Shown piece after piece: positions 34,599 to 42,781 of a stretch of 64,000 nt of DNA (position 1 is the stretch's first letter; each line of letters begins with the position of its first letter). Origin of the DNA: Donghicola sp041224595. GTDB taxonomy: Bacteria; Pseudomonadota; Alphaproteobacteria; Rhodobacterales; Rhodobacteraceae. The position numbers were made by a program, and so were the translations under genes. Under the pieces are notes generated by a model. That model ran no database searches, was not told where the DNA came from, and worked only from the letters and a program-made list of their open reading frames with translations. The stretch covers positions 318,619 through 382,618 of the forward strand of contig NZ_JBGFGN010000162.1 in NCBI RefSeq assembly GCF_041224595.1. Reading direction: 5' to 3'.

Positions 34599-35696
34599 TC
34601 ACACCAGACGGGCACCGCTGGCAGGATCAAAGTACGTTGCCTTACCCAGATCGAACGCGAATTGCGCACGGGCGCCGGGGCGCACTTCGGTTTCTGCCTG
34701 CAAGCGCGCGGTGACTTCCTTACCGCCTAAACGCGAGACCACATAGGTGTCCGCACCGGCGGGCTCGACCACGTCCACGTGGACGTCGGCCAGCTCCAAG
34801 TTGTCGCCCTGACGGCTGCCCGGATCGGTGATGTCCTCGGGGCGCAGGCCGATGATCACATCGCGCGGCAGATCCACCCCGCGGCGGTCGGTCAGCACCA
34901 AAGGCGCCTCGCCGTCGCGGGCAATCTCGATCCGGCGGGCGTTGCCGTCTGCCGACACCGTGGCCGGTATCAGGTTCATCGCGGGGCTACCCATGAAGTC
35001 CGCCACAAACAGGTTGGCAGGCTGGCGGTAGATTTCCGCAGGCGTACCGATCTGCTGGATGATGCCGTCCTTCATGACTACGATCTTGGTCGCAAGGGTC
35101 ATCGCCTCGATCTGGTCGTGGGTCACATAGACCATCGACGCATGAAGATCCTGATGCAGGCGCTTGATTTCAGTACGCATTTCCACGCGCAGCTTTGCAT
35201 CAAGGTTCGACAGGGGTTCGTCAAACAGGAACAGCGCGGGGTCACGGACCAGCGCACGACCCATCGCCACACGCTGACGCTGGCCGCCGGACAACTGGCT
35301 AGGCTTGCGGTTCAGCAGCTTTTCGATTTGCAGCTGTTTCGCCACTTCGGCCAGCTTCTGGTCCTGCACAGATTTGTCGACGCCGCGGACCTTCATGCCA
35401 AAGGTGATGTTCTTAGCCACCGACATGGTCGGGTACAGAGCGTAGCTCTGGAACACCATCGCGATATTGCGGTCTTTGGGGCTGACATTGGTCATGTCCT
35501 GTCCGGCAATGTTCAGCTGACCGCCAGTGATGGGTTCCAGACCAGCGATACAGTTCAGCAGCGTGGACTTACCGCAGCCCGAGGGGCCGACCAGCACCAG
35601 AAAGTCACCCTTTTCGATGGACACGTTGATGTCCTTGAGGATCTCGGTCTGGCCGTAAGATTTGTACAGGTTTTGAATGTCGAGAATAGGAGCCAT
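34599..35696 (-). CDS. gtsD: Sugar ABC transporter ATP-binding protein (MalK/UgpC type)
   Basis: This 365-residue ATPase powers the import system whose permeases and binding protein lie upstream. It has Walker A (GPSGCGKST), the Q-loop (VFQSYALYPTM), the ABC signature LSGGQRQRVAMGRAL, Walker B (LFLFDEPLSNLDAKLR), the switch His in YVTHDQIEAMT, and a C-terminal TOBE-type regulatory domain (IIGLRPEDI). It is last in the minus-strand operon, with AAAGGA overlapping the end of gtsC. The symbol is assigned by context. Confidence 0.93.
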   Translation of the reverse strand: MAPILDIQNLYKSYGQTEILKDINVSIEKGDFLVLVGPSGCGKSTLLNCIAGLEPITGGQLNIAGQDMTNVSPKDRNIAMVFQSYALYPTMSVAKNITFGMKVRGVDKSVQDQKLAEVAKQLQIEKLLNRKPSQLSGGQRQRVAMGRALVRDPALFLFDEPLSNLDAKLRVEMRTEIKRLHQDLHASMVYVTHDQIEAMTLATKIVVMKDGIIQQIGTPAEIYRQPANLFVADFMGSPAMNLIPATVSADGNARRIEIARDGEAPLVLTDRRGVDLPRDVIIGLRPEDITDPGSRQGDNLELADVHVDVVEPAGADTYVVSRLGGKEVTARLQAETEVRPGARAQFAFDLGKATYFDPASGARLV

Positions 35697-35700
35697 GGGG

Positions 35701-36591
35701 TTATCCTTTCACCGAACCGGCGGTGAGGCCGCGGATGAAGTACTTGCCGGCGACGACATAGACGAGCAGCGTGGGCAGAGCGGCGATGATCGCAGCAGCC
35801 ATATCCACGTTGTATTCCTTAACGCCGGTGGTGGAGTTGACGATGTTGTTGAGGGCCACGGTGATGGGCTGGGTGCCCGCCTGGCTGAACGACACACCAA
35901 AGAGGAAGTCGTTCCAGATCTGGGTGAACTGCCAGATGACCGAGACCACGATGATGGGCAGCGACAAGGGCAGGAAGATCGAGAAGAAGATCCGGAAGAA
36001 GCCCGCGCCGTCGATTTTGGCCGCTTTGACCAGTTCGGCAGGGATGGTCACATAGTAGTTGCGGAAGAACAGCGTGGTGAAACCAAGGCCGTAGACCACG
36101 TGCACCAGGATCAGACCGGGGATCGAGCCTGCAAGGCCAAGGATACCCAGCATTTTCGCCATGGGCAGCAGGACCACCTGAAACGGAATGAAGCATCCAA
36201 ACAGCAGCAGAGCAAAAATGATGTTCGCCCCGCGGAAGCGCCACTGCGCCACCACATAGCCGTTCATTGCGCCAATCACGGTCGAAATCAGAACCGCCGG
36301 AATGGCCAGCAGGATCGAGTTCCACATGTAGGGCTTCAGGCCCTCGCACTGGATGCCGGTACAGGCGCCGGACCATGCTTTGGCCCATGCGTCAAAGGTC
36401 ACTTCGCGCGGCAGGGCAATCAGGCTGCCCGAGCGGATTTCATCTAGGCTTTTCAGCGATGTGGTGACCATCACGAAAAGCGGGACAAGGTAGTACAGGG
36501 CAAAGAGTCCCAGCAGGACATACAGGCCCCAGCGCAGGGCGATCTTGCCCCACGGGCGGGGTGCGCCTTGGGTTGCAGACAGATCAGTCAT
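35701..36591 (-). CDS. gtsC: Sugar ABC transporter permease (GtsC/MalG type)
   Basis: The 296-residue inner-membrane protein has six predicted helices and the cytoplasmic EAA loop (AELVKAAKIDGAGFFRIFFSIFLPLSLPI) that docks on the ATPase. The N-terminal helix (LRWGLYVLLGLFALYYLVPLFVM) and its order after gtsB match MalG-type permeases. It overlaps gtsB by 8 bases. An internal Cys-containing loop (SGACTGIQCEGLKPYMWNS) is typical of the glucose-type branch. Confidence 0.93.
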   Translation of the reverse strand: MTDLSATQGAPRPWGKIALRWGLYVLLGLFALYYLVPLFVMVTTSLKSLDEIRSGSLIALPREVTFDAWAKAWSGACTGIQCEGLKPYMWNSILLAIPAVLISTVIGAMNGYVVAQWRFRGANIIFALLLFGCFIPFQVVLLPMAKMLGILGLAGSIPGLILVHVVYGLGFTTLFFRNYYVTIPAELVKAAKIDGAGFFRIFFSIFLPLSLPIIVVSVIWQFTQIWNDFLFGVSFSQAGTQPITVALNNIVNSTTGVKEYNVDMAAAIIAALPTLLVYVVAGKYFIRGLTAGSVKG

Positions 36592-37456
36592 TGCGGGTTC
36601 TCAGTTCGGAATAGAGGTAGGGAACAACGATGGTGAACACGACGAGCATCATGATCATGGCAGAGCTTGCCGCCTGCCCCAGATCCCCGCGCGAGAATGC
36701 CATGGCATACATGTAAGTCGCCGGAAGGTCAGTCGCGTATCCGGGGCCGCCATTGGTCATGGCAATCACGAGGTCAAAGCTCTTGATCGCGAGGTGCGAC
36801 AGAACAATGAACGCGGACAGGAAGATCGGCGCCATCGAAGGGATGATGATCGCGGTGTAGATACGGGTGGTCGGGATTCCGTCCACTTGGGCCGCCTTGA
36901 TAATCTCGGTATCGACCGAGCGCAGACCCGCAAGGAAAAGCGCCATCACAAAACCGGACGCCTGCCAGACAGCGGCGATCACAATGGTGTAGATGGCATA
37001 ATCAGGGTTCACCAGCCAGTCGAAGGTAAAGTTTTCAAAGCCCCAGCCCTGAACAACTTTTTCCAGACCCAGACCGGGGTTCAGAATCCATTTCCACGCG
37101 GTGCCGGTCACGATCATCGACAGCGCCATGGGGTAAAGGTAAATGGTGCGTAGCACGCCTTCGGTGCGGATTTTCTGGTCCAGTAGGATTGCCAGAAGCA
37201 GCCCAAGCACCATCGAAATCACGATAAACAGCGCGCCGAAGATATAGAGGTTGTTCATGGCCACATCCCAGCGGGGTGCAGCGAACAGACGCTCGTATTG
37301 GCCAAAGCCCTCGATATCGTACTTGGGCATCAGGCGGGATTTGGTCAGTGAGATCCATCCTGTCCAGGCGATGAAGCCATAAACAAAGAGCAGAATGGCA
37401 ATAAAAGTCGGGGCCAGTACCAGCTTGGGTACATGGCGTTCAAGCCAGAGGGTCAT
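36584..37456 (-). CDS. gtsB: Sugar ABC transporter permease (GtsB/MalF type)
   Basis: The 290-residue protein is the second permease, with six helices and the EAA loop IIKAAQVDGIPTTRIYTAIIIPS. The start MTLWLERHVPKL follows AGGAG by nine bases. It pairs with GtsC to form the membrane channel. A stable hairpin separates it from the binding-protein gene upstream, likely lowering its expression relative to that gene. Confidence 0.93.
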   Translation of the reverse strand: MTLWLERHVPKLVLAPTFIAILLFVYGFIAWTGWISLTKSRLMPKYDIEGFGQYERLFAAPRWDVAMNNLYIFGALFIVISMVLGLLLAILLDQKIRTEGVLRTIYLYPMALSMIVTGTAWKWILNPGLGLEKVVQGWGFENFTFDWLVNPDYAIYTIVIAAVWQASGFVMALFLAGLRSVDTEIIKAAQVDGIPTTRIYTAIIIPSMAPIFLSAFIVLSHLAIKSFDLVIAMTNGGPGYATDLPATYMYAMAFSRGDLGQAASSAMIMMLVVFTIVVPYLYSELRTRND

Positions 37457-37478
37457 TTTGGATTGCTCCTGACGAAAA

Positions 37479-37510
37479 GGCCCTCCGCGCTTTGGCGCGC
37501 GCGAAGGGCC
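37479..37510 (-). terminator. Intercistronic hairpin between gtsA and gtsB
   Basis: GGCCCT(TC)GCGCG and CGCG(GA)GGGCC form a GC-rich stem-loop in the short gap between the genes, without a good T run. Such hairpins often stabilise the binding-protein mRNA and attenuate the rest of the operon. Confidence 0.6.
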
Positions 37511-37522
37511 GTAGTTCAGGGG

Positions 37523-38767
37523 TTACTGGACAGCCGCGACTGCGTTGACCAGCATTTCGACTGCGTCTTCCGACGACATGTCAGAGTTGAAGTGGGCGGT
37601 CACAACGTCGGTGATCGCACCCGATTGCGCGCCGCGCAGAGCCATGCCGTGCGCGTAGCTGGGAAGCAGCGAGCCGCTTTCGCTCGATGCTGCCATTTCT
37701 TCGCTCGAGGTGTGGGCGCACATGTCGAACTCGTCCAGCGAGACGTCGGTACGCACAGGGATCGAGCCCTTGTTCAGGTTAAAGACTTTCTGGAAGGACG
37801 GACCAACGATCAATTTCGCCAGCAGCGCCTGACCTTCTTCTTTGTCCGCACCGTCCACGTCGAACATCGCAAAGCTGTCTACGTTATAGAGGTAGCCTTC
37901 ACCGGGGGTCGATGCGCAGAGGAAATCCTCGCCGGGGGTTTTGCCCGCTGCCAGGAATTCACCCTTGGCCCAGTCACCCATGATCTGGAACGCGGCTTCG
38001 CCGTTCATGACCATTGCGGTTGCCAGGTTCCAGTCGCGACCCGAGAAGTTCTGGTCCACGTAGCCGCGCATTTTGCGCATCTGGTCGAACGACGCCTTCA
38101 TGGTGTCCGAACCCAGTGCTTCGGGGTCCAGCTCGACCAGCGCCTTGTGGAAGAACTCGGGGCCACCCAGACCCAGAACAACGGTTTCAAAGACAGTGGC
38201 GTCCTGCCATGCCTGACCACCGTGTGCCAGCGGGGTGATGCCAGCGGCCTGCAGCTTGTCTGCGGCGGCGTTGAACTCTTCCCAAGTGGTGGGCATTTCG
38301 ATGCCGTTGTCGGCCAGCACCTGAGCGTTTGCCCAGATCCAGTCAACGCGGTGGACGTTTACGGGCGCGGCACACCAGGTGCCTTCGCACTTCATGTGCT
38401 CTGCGATCGCTGCGGGCAGTACGTCAGCCCAACCGTTTTCCTCTGCAACGGCCGAGATGTCCGACAGAACGCCCTCTTCGTACCATTCCTGAATCGCGGG
38501 GCCCTTGAGCTGAACCGCTGCGGGCGCGTTGCCCGACAGAACACGAGCACGCAGAGCGGTCATCGCCGCGTCGCCGCCACCGCCTGCAACGGGCATGTCG
38601 GTCCAGGTGCCGCCGTTATCCTTGAATTCCTGCTGCAGAACAGCAACCGACTTGGCTTCGCCGCCCGAGGTCCACCAGTGCAGAACTTCTGCCTGAGGCT
38701 CCGCGACAGATGTGGTTGCGAGTGCGCAAAGAGCCGCGGTCGCGGCTGCAAAAACTGTAAACTTCAT
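37523..38767 (-). CDS. gtsA: Glucose-type sugar-binding protein of an ABC transporter
   Basis: The 414-residue periplasmic protein starts with a Sec signal (MKFTVFAAATAALCALATTSVA, cleavage about residue 22). The mature sequence closely follows the Pseudomonas GtsA/glucose-mannose group as I know it: VLHWWTSGGEAKSVAVL, MPVAGGGGDAAMTALRARV, VNVHRVDWIWANAQVL, LAHGGQAWQDATVFE, FQIMGDWAKGEF and FNLNKGSIPVRTDV. Glucose is the most likely substrate; mannose or related hexoses are possible. Its RBS is GGGAGG. It is divergent from a two-component system, the same pairing as gts with GltR/GtrS in pseudomonads. Confidence 0.92.
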   Translation of the reverse strand: MKFTVFAAATAALCALATTSVAEPQAEVLHWWTSGGEAKSVAVLQQEFKDNGGTWTDMPVAGGGGDAAMTALRARVLSGNAPAAVQLKGPAIQEWYEEGVLSDISAVAEENGWADVLPAAIAEHMKCEGTWCAAPVNVHRVDWIWANAQVLADNGIEMPTTWEEFNAAADKLQAAGITPLAHGGQAWQDATVFETVVLGLGGPEFFHKALVELDPEALGSDTMKASFDQMRKMRGYVDQNFSGRDWNLATAMVMNGEAAFQIMGDWAKGEFLAAGKTPGEDFLCASTPGEGYLYNVDSFAMFDVDGADKEEGQALLAKLIVGPSFQKVFNLNKGSIPVRTDVSLDEFDMCAHTSSEEMAASSESGSLLPSYAHGMALRGAQSGAITDVVTAHFNSDMSSEDAVEMLVNAVAAVQ

Positions 38768-38886
38768 GATTTCCTCCCATCGGCGCCCCAGATCATTGTA
38801 GGGCGTGAAGTGCGCAAAGTGTTGCGCCCCTATGCATCAGGCGCAAGGCCGCCACACGGTAGCTGCATGACATTTCGAGAGCCTTT

Positions 38887-38934
38887 GTTACCGTTTGTTA
38901 CCCAACAGACAGCCATTTTGTTACAAAGCGTTAC
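38887..38934. promoter_or_regulatory. Paired GTTAC direct repeats, candidate response-regulator sites
   Basis: GTTAC occurs at 38887 and 38897 and again at 38920 and 38930: two direct-repeat pairs with exact 10-base steps, 33 bases apart, in the divergent region between gtsA and the response regulator. OmpR-type regulators typically bind such repeats on one helical face. A TACAAT -10-like box for gtsA lies at 38800-38795. Confidence 0.55.
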
Positions 38935-39011
38935 GCTCGACCGTCAGGTTCCACTAGACAGGGCCCTATTCGCCCGCCATTTTCGCGAGCCAAGCAGGGA
39001 GAGACCCCGAC

Positions 39012-39746
39012 ATGACGATACCCCGTTTGCTCGTTGTCGATGATGACACCGAACTCCGAGAGATGTTGACCAAGTATTTTCAGGGTCAGGGCTTTGCCGT
39101 GTGCCCCGCCGCGACGGGTGCCGAAATCAGCGCAGCGATGGAGCGCTACCGGATCGACCTGATCCTCTTGGACGTCATGCTGGGGGATGAAAGCGGGCTG
39201 GAGCTGTGCGCCCAACTGCGGACAGAACAGGATGTCCCAATCATCATGGTGTCTGCCCTGTCCTCGGACAATCAGCGGATGCAGGGCTATGCAGCAGGCG
39301 CGGATGATTACGTGGCCAAGCCGTTCAACCCCGATCTGCTGGCCGCCCGCGTCAAAGCGGTCCTGCGGCGCGGGAACCGTGCGGCATCGCTGACCTATCG
39401 CCGGTCCGCAGGCACTTATCGGTTCGAAGGCTGGTCCCTAGACGCCCGCACCGGCGAGGTCCGCGCGCCCGGTGGCTATCTGGTGTCCCTGTCCCGCCGC
39501 GAGGGCGCGCTGCTCAAGGCCCTGCTCGCCAACCCGATGATCCCCTTGAAACGCGAGGAGATCGCCGAAGCTTTGGACCCTGACCGTGATCCCCAGCGCG
39601 TGATGGACGCCGCCGAGGGCCGCGCAATCGATGTTCTGGTGGGCCGTCTCCGCGGCAAACTGGAAGCCAACCCCAAAGACCCCAAGCTGATCCGCACGGA
39701 ACGCGGCGTCGGCTACGTGCTGGCCTGCGAGGTCACACAGGAATGA
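39012..39746 (+). CDS. OmpR-family response regulator (GltR-like by context)
   Basis: The 244-residue regulator has a receiver domain with acidic pocket VVDDD and phospho-acceptor Asp54 in LILLDVMLGDE, the Lys in VAKPFNPD, and a C-terminal winged helix (LSRREGALLKALLANPMIPLKREEIAEAL ... VLVGRLRGKLE ... IRTERGVGYVLA). It is co-transcribed with the kinase gene (ATGA overlap) and divergent from the glucose-type transporter, which it probably controls together with itself through the GTTAC repeats. Confidence 0.93.
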   Translation: MTIPRLLVVDDDTELREMLTKYFQGQGFAVCPAATGAEISAAMERYRIDLILLDVMLGDESGLELCAQLRTEQDVPIIMVSALSSDNQRMQGYAAGADDYVAKPFNPDLLAARVKAVLRRGNRAASLTYRRSAGTYRFEGWSLDARTGEVRAPGGYLVSLSRREGALLKALLANPMIPLKREEIAEALDPDRDPQRVMDAAEGRAIDVLVGRLRGKLEANPKDPKLIRTERGVGYVLACEVTQE

Positions 39747-41164
39747 AGCTGCTGCCCTCCCTGCAGGCCAAGACCGTCAGCTGGATTTTGACGGGTACTC
39801 TGGCAGGGCTGATCACGGGCGCTCTGTGGAACGGCAGCCAGCAGGCGTGGGAACGCTATCTCGACCGCGCAGACTATGCCGGTCAACAACTCTATGGCGC
39901 GCTGAACGATGGCGCGCCCCTGCCCGCTGGCGTTTACCTGACCGAAGTCAAAGCGCCGCCGCGCGGTGTGGGCCGTGTGACCGAAGCCTCGATCCTGCAA
40001 AGCCTGTGGGACGAGGATTTCGGCGGCGCTCGCTTGTTGATCCAAGTCCATGATCCTGACCTGAGCTATACGCTCACCGATCTGCCGCCATTTTCCCTGC
40101 CGCCCCAGCAGCTTGGTGCCATGACCCGTAAAATGGCGCGCCTGTGCGGGGACCCCACCCTCTATGCCCGCGCCGAAGGCGGCAGTTGGGTACGGGTGAA
40201 CGCCCCTGACATCTGGTCCTGCGCGGCGGCGCCCAATGACCTGCGCCTGCCCCTGGGCCTTGGGTTTTTGCTTTTGATCGTGACATTGCTAAGCCGCAGC
40301 ACCGAAGTCACTGGTCGTCTGGGCCGGTTGGCGCGCATCTTTGCCAACAATGGCGCAGGCGGGACCGCAATGCTGCCCACCGAAGGCCCGTCAGAGTTGA
40401 ACGAAATCGCAGGCGCGCTGAACGCCTCTATCGCCCAAGAGCGCGAGGCGCTGGAAAAACGGGCCGAGGTTCTCTCTGCCATCAGCCACGATCTGGGCAC
40501 TCCTGCCGCGCGTCTGAAATTGCGCACTGCCTTGATCGGGGACGCGACCTTGCGCCAGAAGATGGAGGGCGACATCGACCAGATGATCGCGATGGTCGAA
40601 GGCGTTTTGTCGTTCACTCGCACAGAGTTAGACGCCGAAGCGGCACAACAGATTTCCTTGACCGCGCTGGTGGAGTCCATCGTGGACGATTACGAAGATC
40701 TGGGCCGCCGTGTGACTTTGGCCCCGGTGGAATCAGAGGTGCCAGAGGTGCGCCATTCCGTTTTCGGGGTTGCGCCCCGTGACACCAGCCTGCCCGAACC
40801 CCGCACCAGCCTGCGCGAGGCACAGCGCGTGCTGGTCGTCGCCCGTCCATTGGCGTTGCAACGGGCGATCACCAATCTGGTCGAAAACGCCCTGAACTAC
40901 GGGCGCCGCGCCACGGTTCGGATCGAAAGCCACGCGGACGAGGTTTCGGTCTTGGTCGAGGATGCGGGTGGATCAGGGCTGTCTGCACTGGAGATAGGCG
41001 AATTGATCGCCCCGTTCCGACGCGGAGCGAATGCGGGGCGCGCTGCGGGCAATGGCCTTGGGCTGAGCATCGTGCAAACTGTCGCCCGCCAGCACAACGG
41101 GTCTCTGACCTTTGAGGAAGGCGCCGAGGGGCTGGTTGCGCGGTTGACCTTGCGGCGGGAATAA
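39743..41164 (+). CDS. Sensor histidine kinase (GtrS-like by context)
   Basis: The 473-residue kinase has a first membrane helix near residue 12-30 (WILTGTLAGLITGALW), a periplasmic sensor of about 140 residues, a second helix (LPLGLGFLLLIVTLLS), a HAMP linker, the phospho-accepting H-box (SAISHDLGTPAARLKLRTAL) and an ATPase domain with N box (NLVENALNYG), G1-like (VEDAGGSGLS) and G2 (GNGLGLSIVQ). The H-box reads HDLGTP rather than HELRTP, seen in several proteobacterial kinases. It probably senses the sugar or its metabolite in the periplasm and phosphorylates the adjacent regulator. Confidence 0.93.
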   Translation: MKLLPSLQAKTVSWILTGTLAGLITGALWNGSQQAWERYLDRADYAGQQLYGALNDGAPLPAGVYLTEVKAPPRGVGRVTEASILQSLWDEDFGGARLLIQVHDPDLSYTLTDLPPFSLPPQQLGAMTRKMARLCGDPTLYARAEGGSWVRVNAPDIWSCAAAPNDLRLPLGLGFLLLIVTLLSRSTEVTGRLGRLARIFANNGAGGTAMLPTEGPSELNEIAGALNASIAQEREALEKRAEVLSAISHDLGTPAARLKLRTALIGDATLRQKMEGDIDQMIAMVEGVLSFTRTELDAEAAQQISLTALVESIVDDYEDLGRRVTLAPVESEVPEVRHSVFGVAPRDTSLPEPRTSLREAQRVLVVARPLALQRAITNLVENALNYGRRATVRIESHADEVSVLVEDAGGSGLSALEIGELIAPFRRGANAGRAAGNGLGLSIVQTVARQHNGSLTFEEGAEGLVARLTLRRE

Positions 41165-41212
41165 AGCCCGACATCCGGGTTGTTTGGCGGGCAGAGGGAC
41201 GCTCCGCGGGGA

Positions 41213-41233
41213 GGTATTTTCACCAAGATGAAA
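41213..41233 (-). repeat. Dispersed 3'-flank motif, copy c (inverted)
   Basis: GTATTTTCACCAAGATGAAA is the reverse-strand form of the motif, as in copy b. A GC hairpin-like stretch (GCTCCGCGGGGAG) precedes it. It lies between the kinase and the nucleoside hydrolase genes. Confidence 0.6.
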
Positions 41234-41319
41234 GCCGAAGCGCGCCAGACCCCATGGCAGGGCTTGCAAGCGACGGTTTCGCCTGCCACTGAATTCCCCG
41301 AAAGTACAAAGGAAGTGAC

Positions 41320-42261
41320 ATGTCTGTGCGCAAAATCATCATTGATACCGATCCCGGACAGGATGATGCCGTGGCGATCCTGCTGGCGCTAGCCAGCCCC
41401 GAAGAGATCGAGGTTTTGGGGATCACGGCTGTGGCGGGCAATGTGCCGCTCCCGCTGACCGAAAAGAATGCGCGCATTGTCTGTGAGTTGGCGGGCCGCA
41501 CGGATGTGCCGGTCTACGCAGGGTGCGATGCCCCACTAGAGCGCCCACTGGTCACCGCTGAACATGTGCACGGGAAAACCGGTTTGGACGGCCCCGACCT
41601 GCCCGATCCGACCATGGCGCTGGCGGAGGGGCACGGGGTGGATTTCATCATCGACACCCTGCGCGCGGAGCCTGCTGGCACCGTGACCTTGTGCCCCTTG
41701 GGGCCGCTGACGAACATAGCGCAGGCATTCAACAAAGCGCCAGATATCATTGAAAAGGTGCAGGAAATCGTCCTGATGGGCGGCGCCTATTTCGAGGTAG
41801 GAAACATCACTCCGGCCGCCGAGTTCAACATCTACGTGGACCCAGAAGCGGCCAAGATTGTTTTTGGTGCTGGCTGCCCGATCACCATCATGCCGCTGGA
41901 TGTGACCCACAAAGCGCTGGTCACCAAAGACCGCAATTACGCCTTCCGCGCACTCGGCACCAAGGTGGGCGTGGCCGTCGCGCAGATGACCGATTTCTTT
42001 GAGCGGTTCGACAAAGAGAAATACGGGTCCTCCGGCGCGCCGCTCCATGATCCTTGCGTCACGGCCTATTTGATCCGGCCCGACCTGTTTACGGGACGCC
42101 ATATCAATGTCGAGATCGAAACCGGCAGCGAACTGACGCTCGGGATGACCGTTGCCGATTGGTGGCGCGTGACAGACCGCGCGCCGAATGCCATGTTCAT
42201 GGGCGACATCGATGCGCAGGGCTTTTTCGACCTGCTCACAGAAAGGTTGGCCCGTCTATGA
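41320..42261 (+). CDS. Inosine/uridine-preferring nucleoside hydrolase
   Basis: The 313-residue enzyme cleaves the N-glycosidic bond of ribonucleosides for salvage. The calcium-binding aspartate cluster DTDPGQDD is at residues 10-17, followed by GITAVAGNVPL, HGKTGLDGPDLP, NIYVDPEAAKIV and the catalytic His region HDPCVTAYLI. No signal peptide is present, so it is cytosolic. AAGGAAG precedes the ATG. It overlaps the GNAT gene (ATGA), suggesting a two-gene operon. Specificity is not determined. Confidence 0.94.
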   Translation: MSVRKIIIDTDPGQDDAVAILLALASPEEIEVLGITAVAGNVPLPLTEKNARIVCELAGRTDVPVYAGCDAPLERPLVTAEHVHGKTGLDGPDLPDPTMALAEGHGVDFIIDTLRAEPAGTVTLCPLGPLTNIAQAFNKAPDIIEKVQEIVLMGGAYFEVGNITPAAEFNIYVDPEAAKIVFGAGCPITIMPLDVTHKALVTKDRNYAFRALGTKVGVAVAQMTDFFERFDKEKYGSSGAPLHDPCVTAYLIRPDLFTGRHINVEIETGSELTLGMTVADWWRVTDRAPNAMFMGDIDAQGFFDLLTERLARL

Positions 42262-42707
42262 GTGCGCAGCTCACGCTTGCTGTTTCCGAGGATTATCCCC
42301 GTCTCGCCCCCTTGATGGAGGCGCTCGATATCGAAATCGGGGTTGCCCACGATGCCGTGGCCCGCGAGGCGGCCATCATGCCCTTGCTCGAAGGGTCGCC
42401 GCTCGGGGCGGTCTATATCATCGGGCCGACCCGCGCGCCCATCGGTTTTCTGGTGATGACCCTGACGTGGTCGCTGGATTACGGAGGCATCATGGCCTCG
42501 GTCCGTGAAATCTATGTGCGCCCTGGCGTACGTGGCCGCGGGATCGCGCCAGAGGCCCTGACGGCGTTGGTCGCCCCCCTCCGTGCGGGCGGTGTGCGGG
42601 CCTTGGGGATCGAGATTGATCCCAGCAATAGCACCGGCCAGAGCGTTTATGCCCGCGCGCTGTTCCAGCCGCGCCCCAGCGTGTCGATGATGGTACGAAA
42701 GCTGTAG
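42258..42707 (+). CDS. GNAT-family N-acetyltransferase
   Basis: The 149-residue protein starts at the ATG overlapping the nucleoside hydrolase stop. The acetyl-CoA loop of the GNAT fold appears as VREIYVRPGVRGRGIAPEALTALV, and a C-terminal N...Y segment as NSTGQSVYARALF. It should acetylate an amine, but the acceptor is unknown. Its coupling to the hydrolase gives no clear functional clue. Confidence 0.85.
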   Translation: MSAQLTLAVSEDYPRLAPLMEALDIEIGVAHDAVAREAAIMPLLEGSPLGAVYIIGPTRAPIGFLVMTLTWSLDYGGIMASVREIYVRPGVRGRGIAPEALTALVAPLRAGGVRALGIEIDPSNSTGQSVYARALFQPRPSVSMMVRKL

Positions 42708-42781
42708 AGCCCTTTTGCAGGGCTGCTCTGGCAAAATCGGTGTCCGGTGCATAGGTTCTGTCCTAGCGAAAGGACACCGTC

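Noticed and set aside
37433..39043. A 536-codon plus-strand frame opposite gtsA
   Set aside because: It covers the coding region of a confidently identified binding protein and has no recognisable domain.
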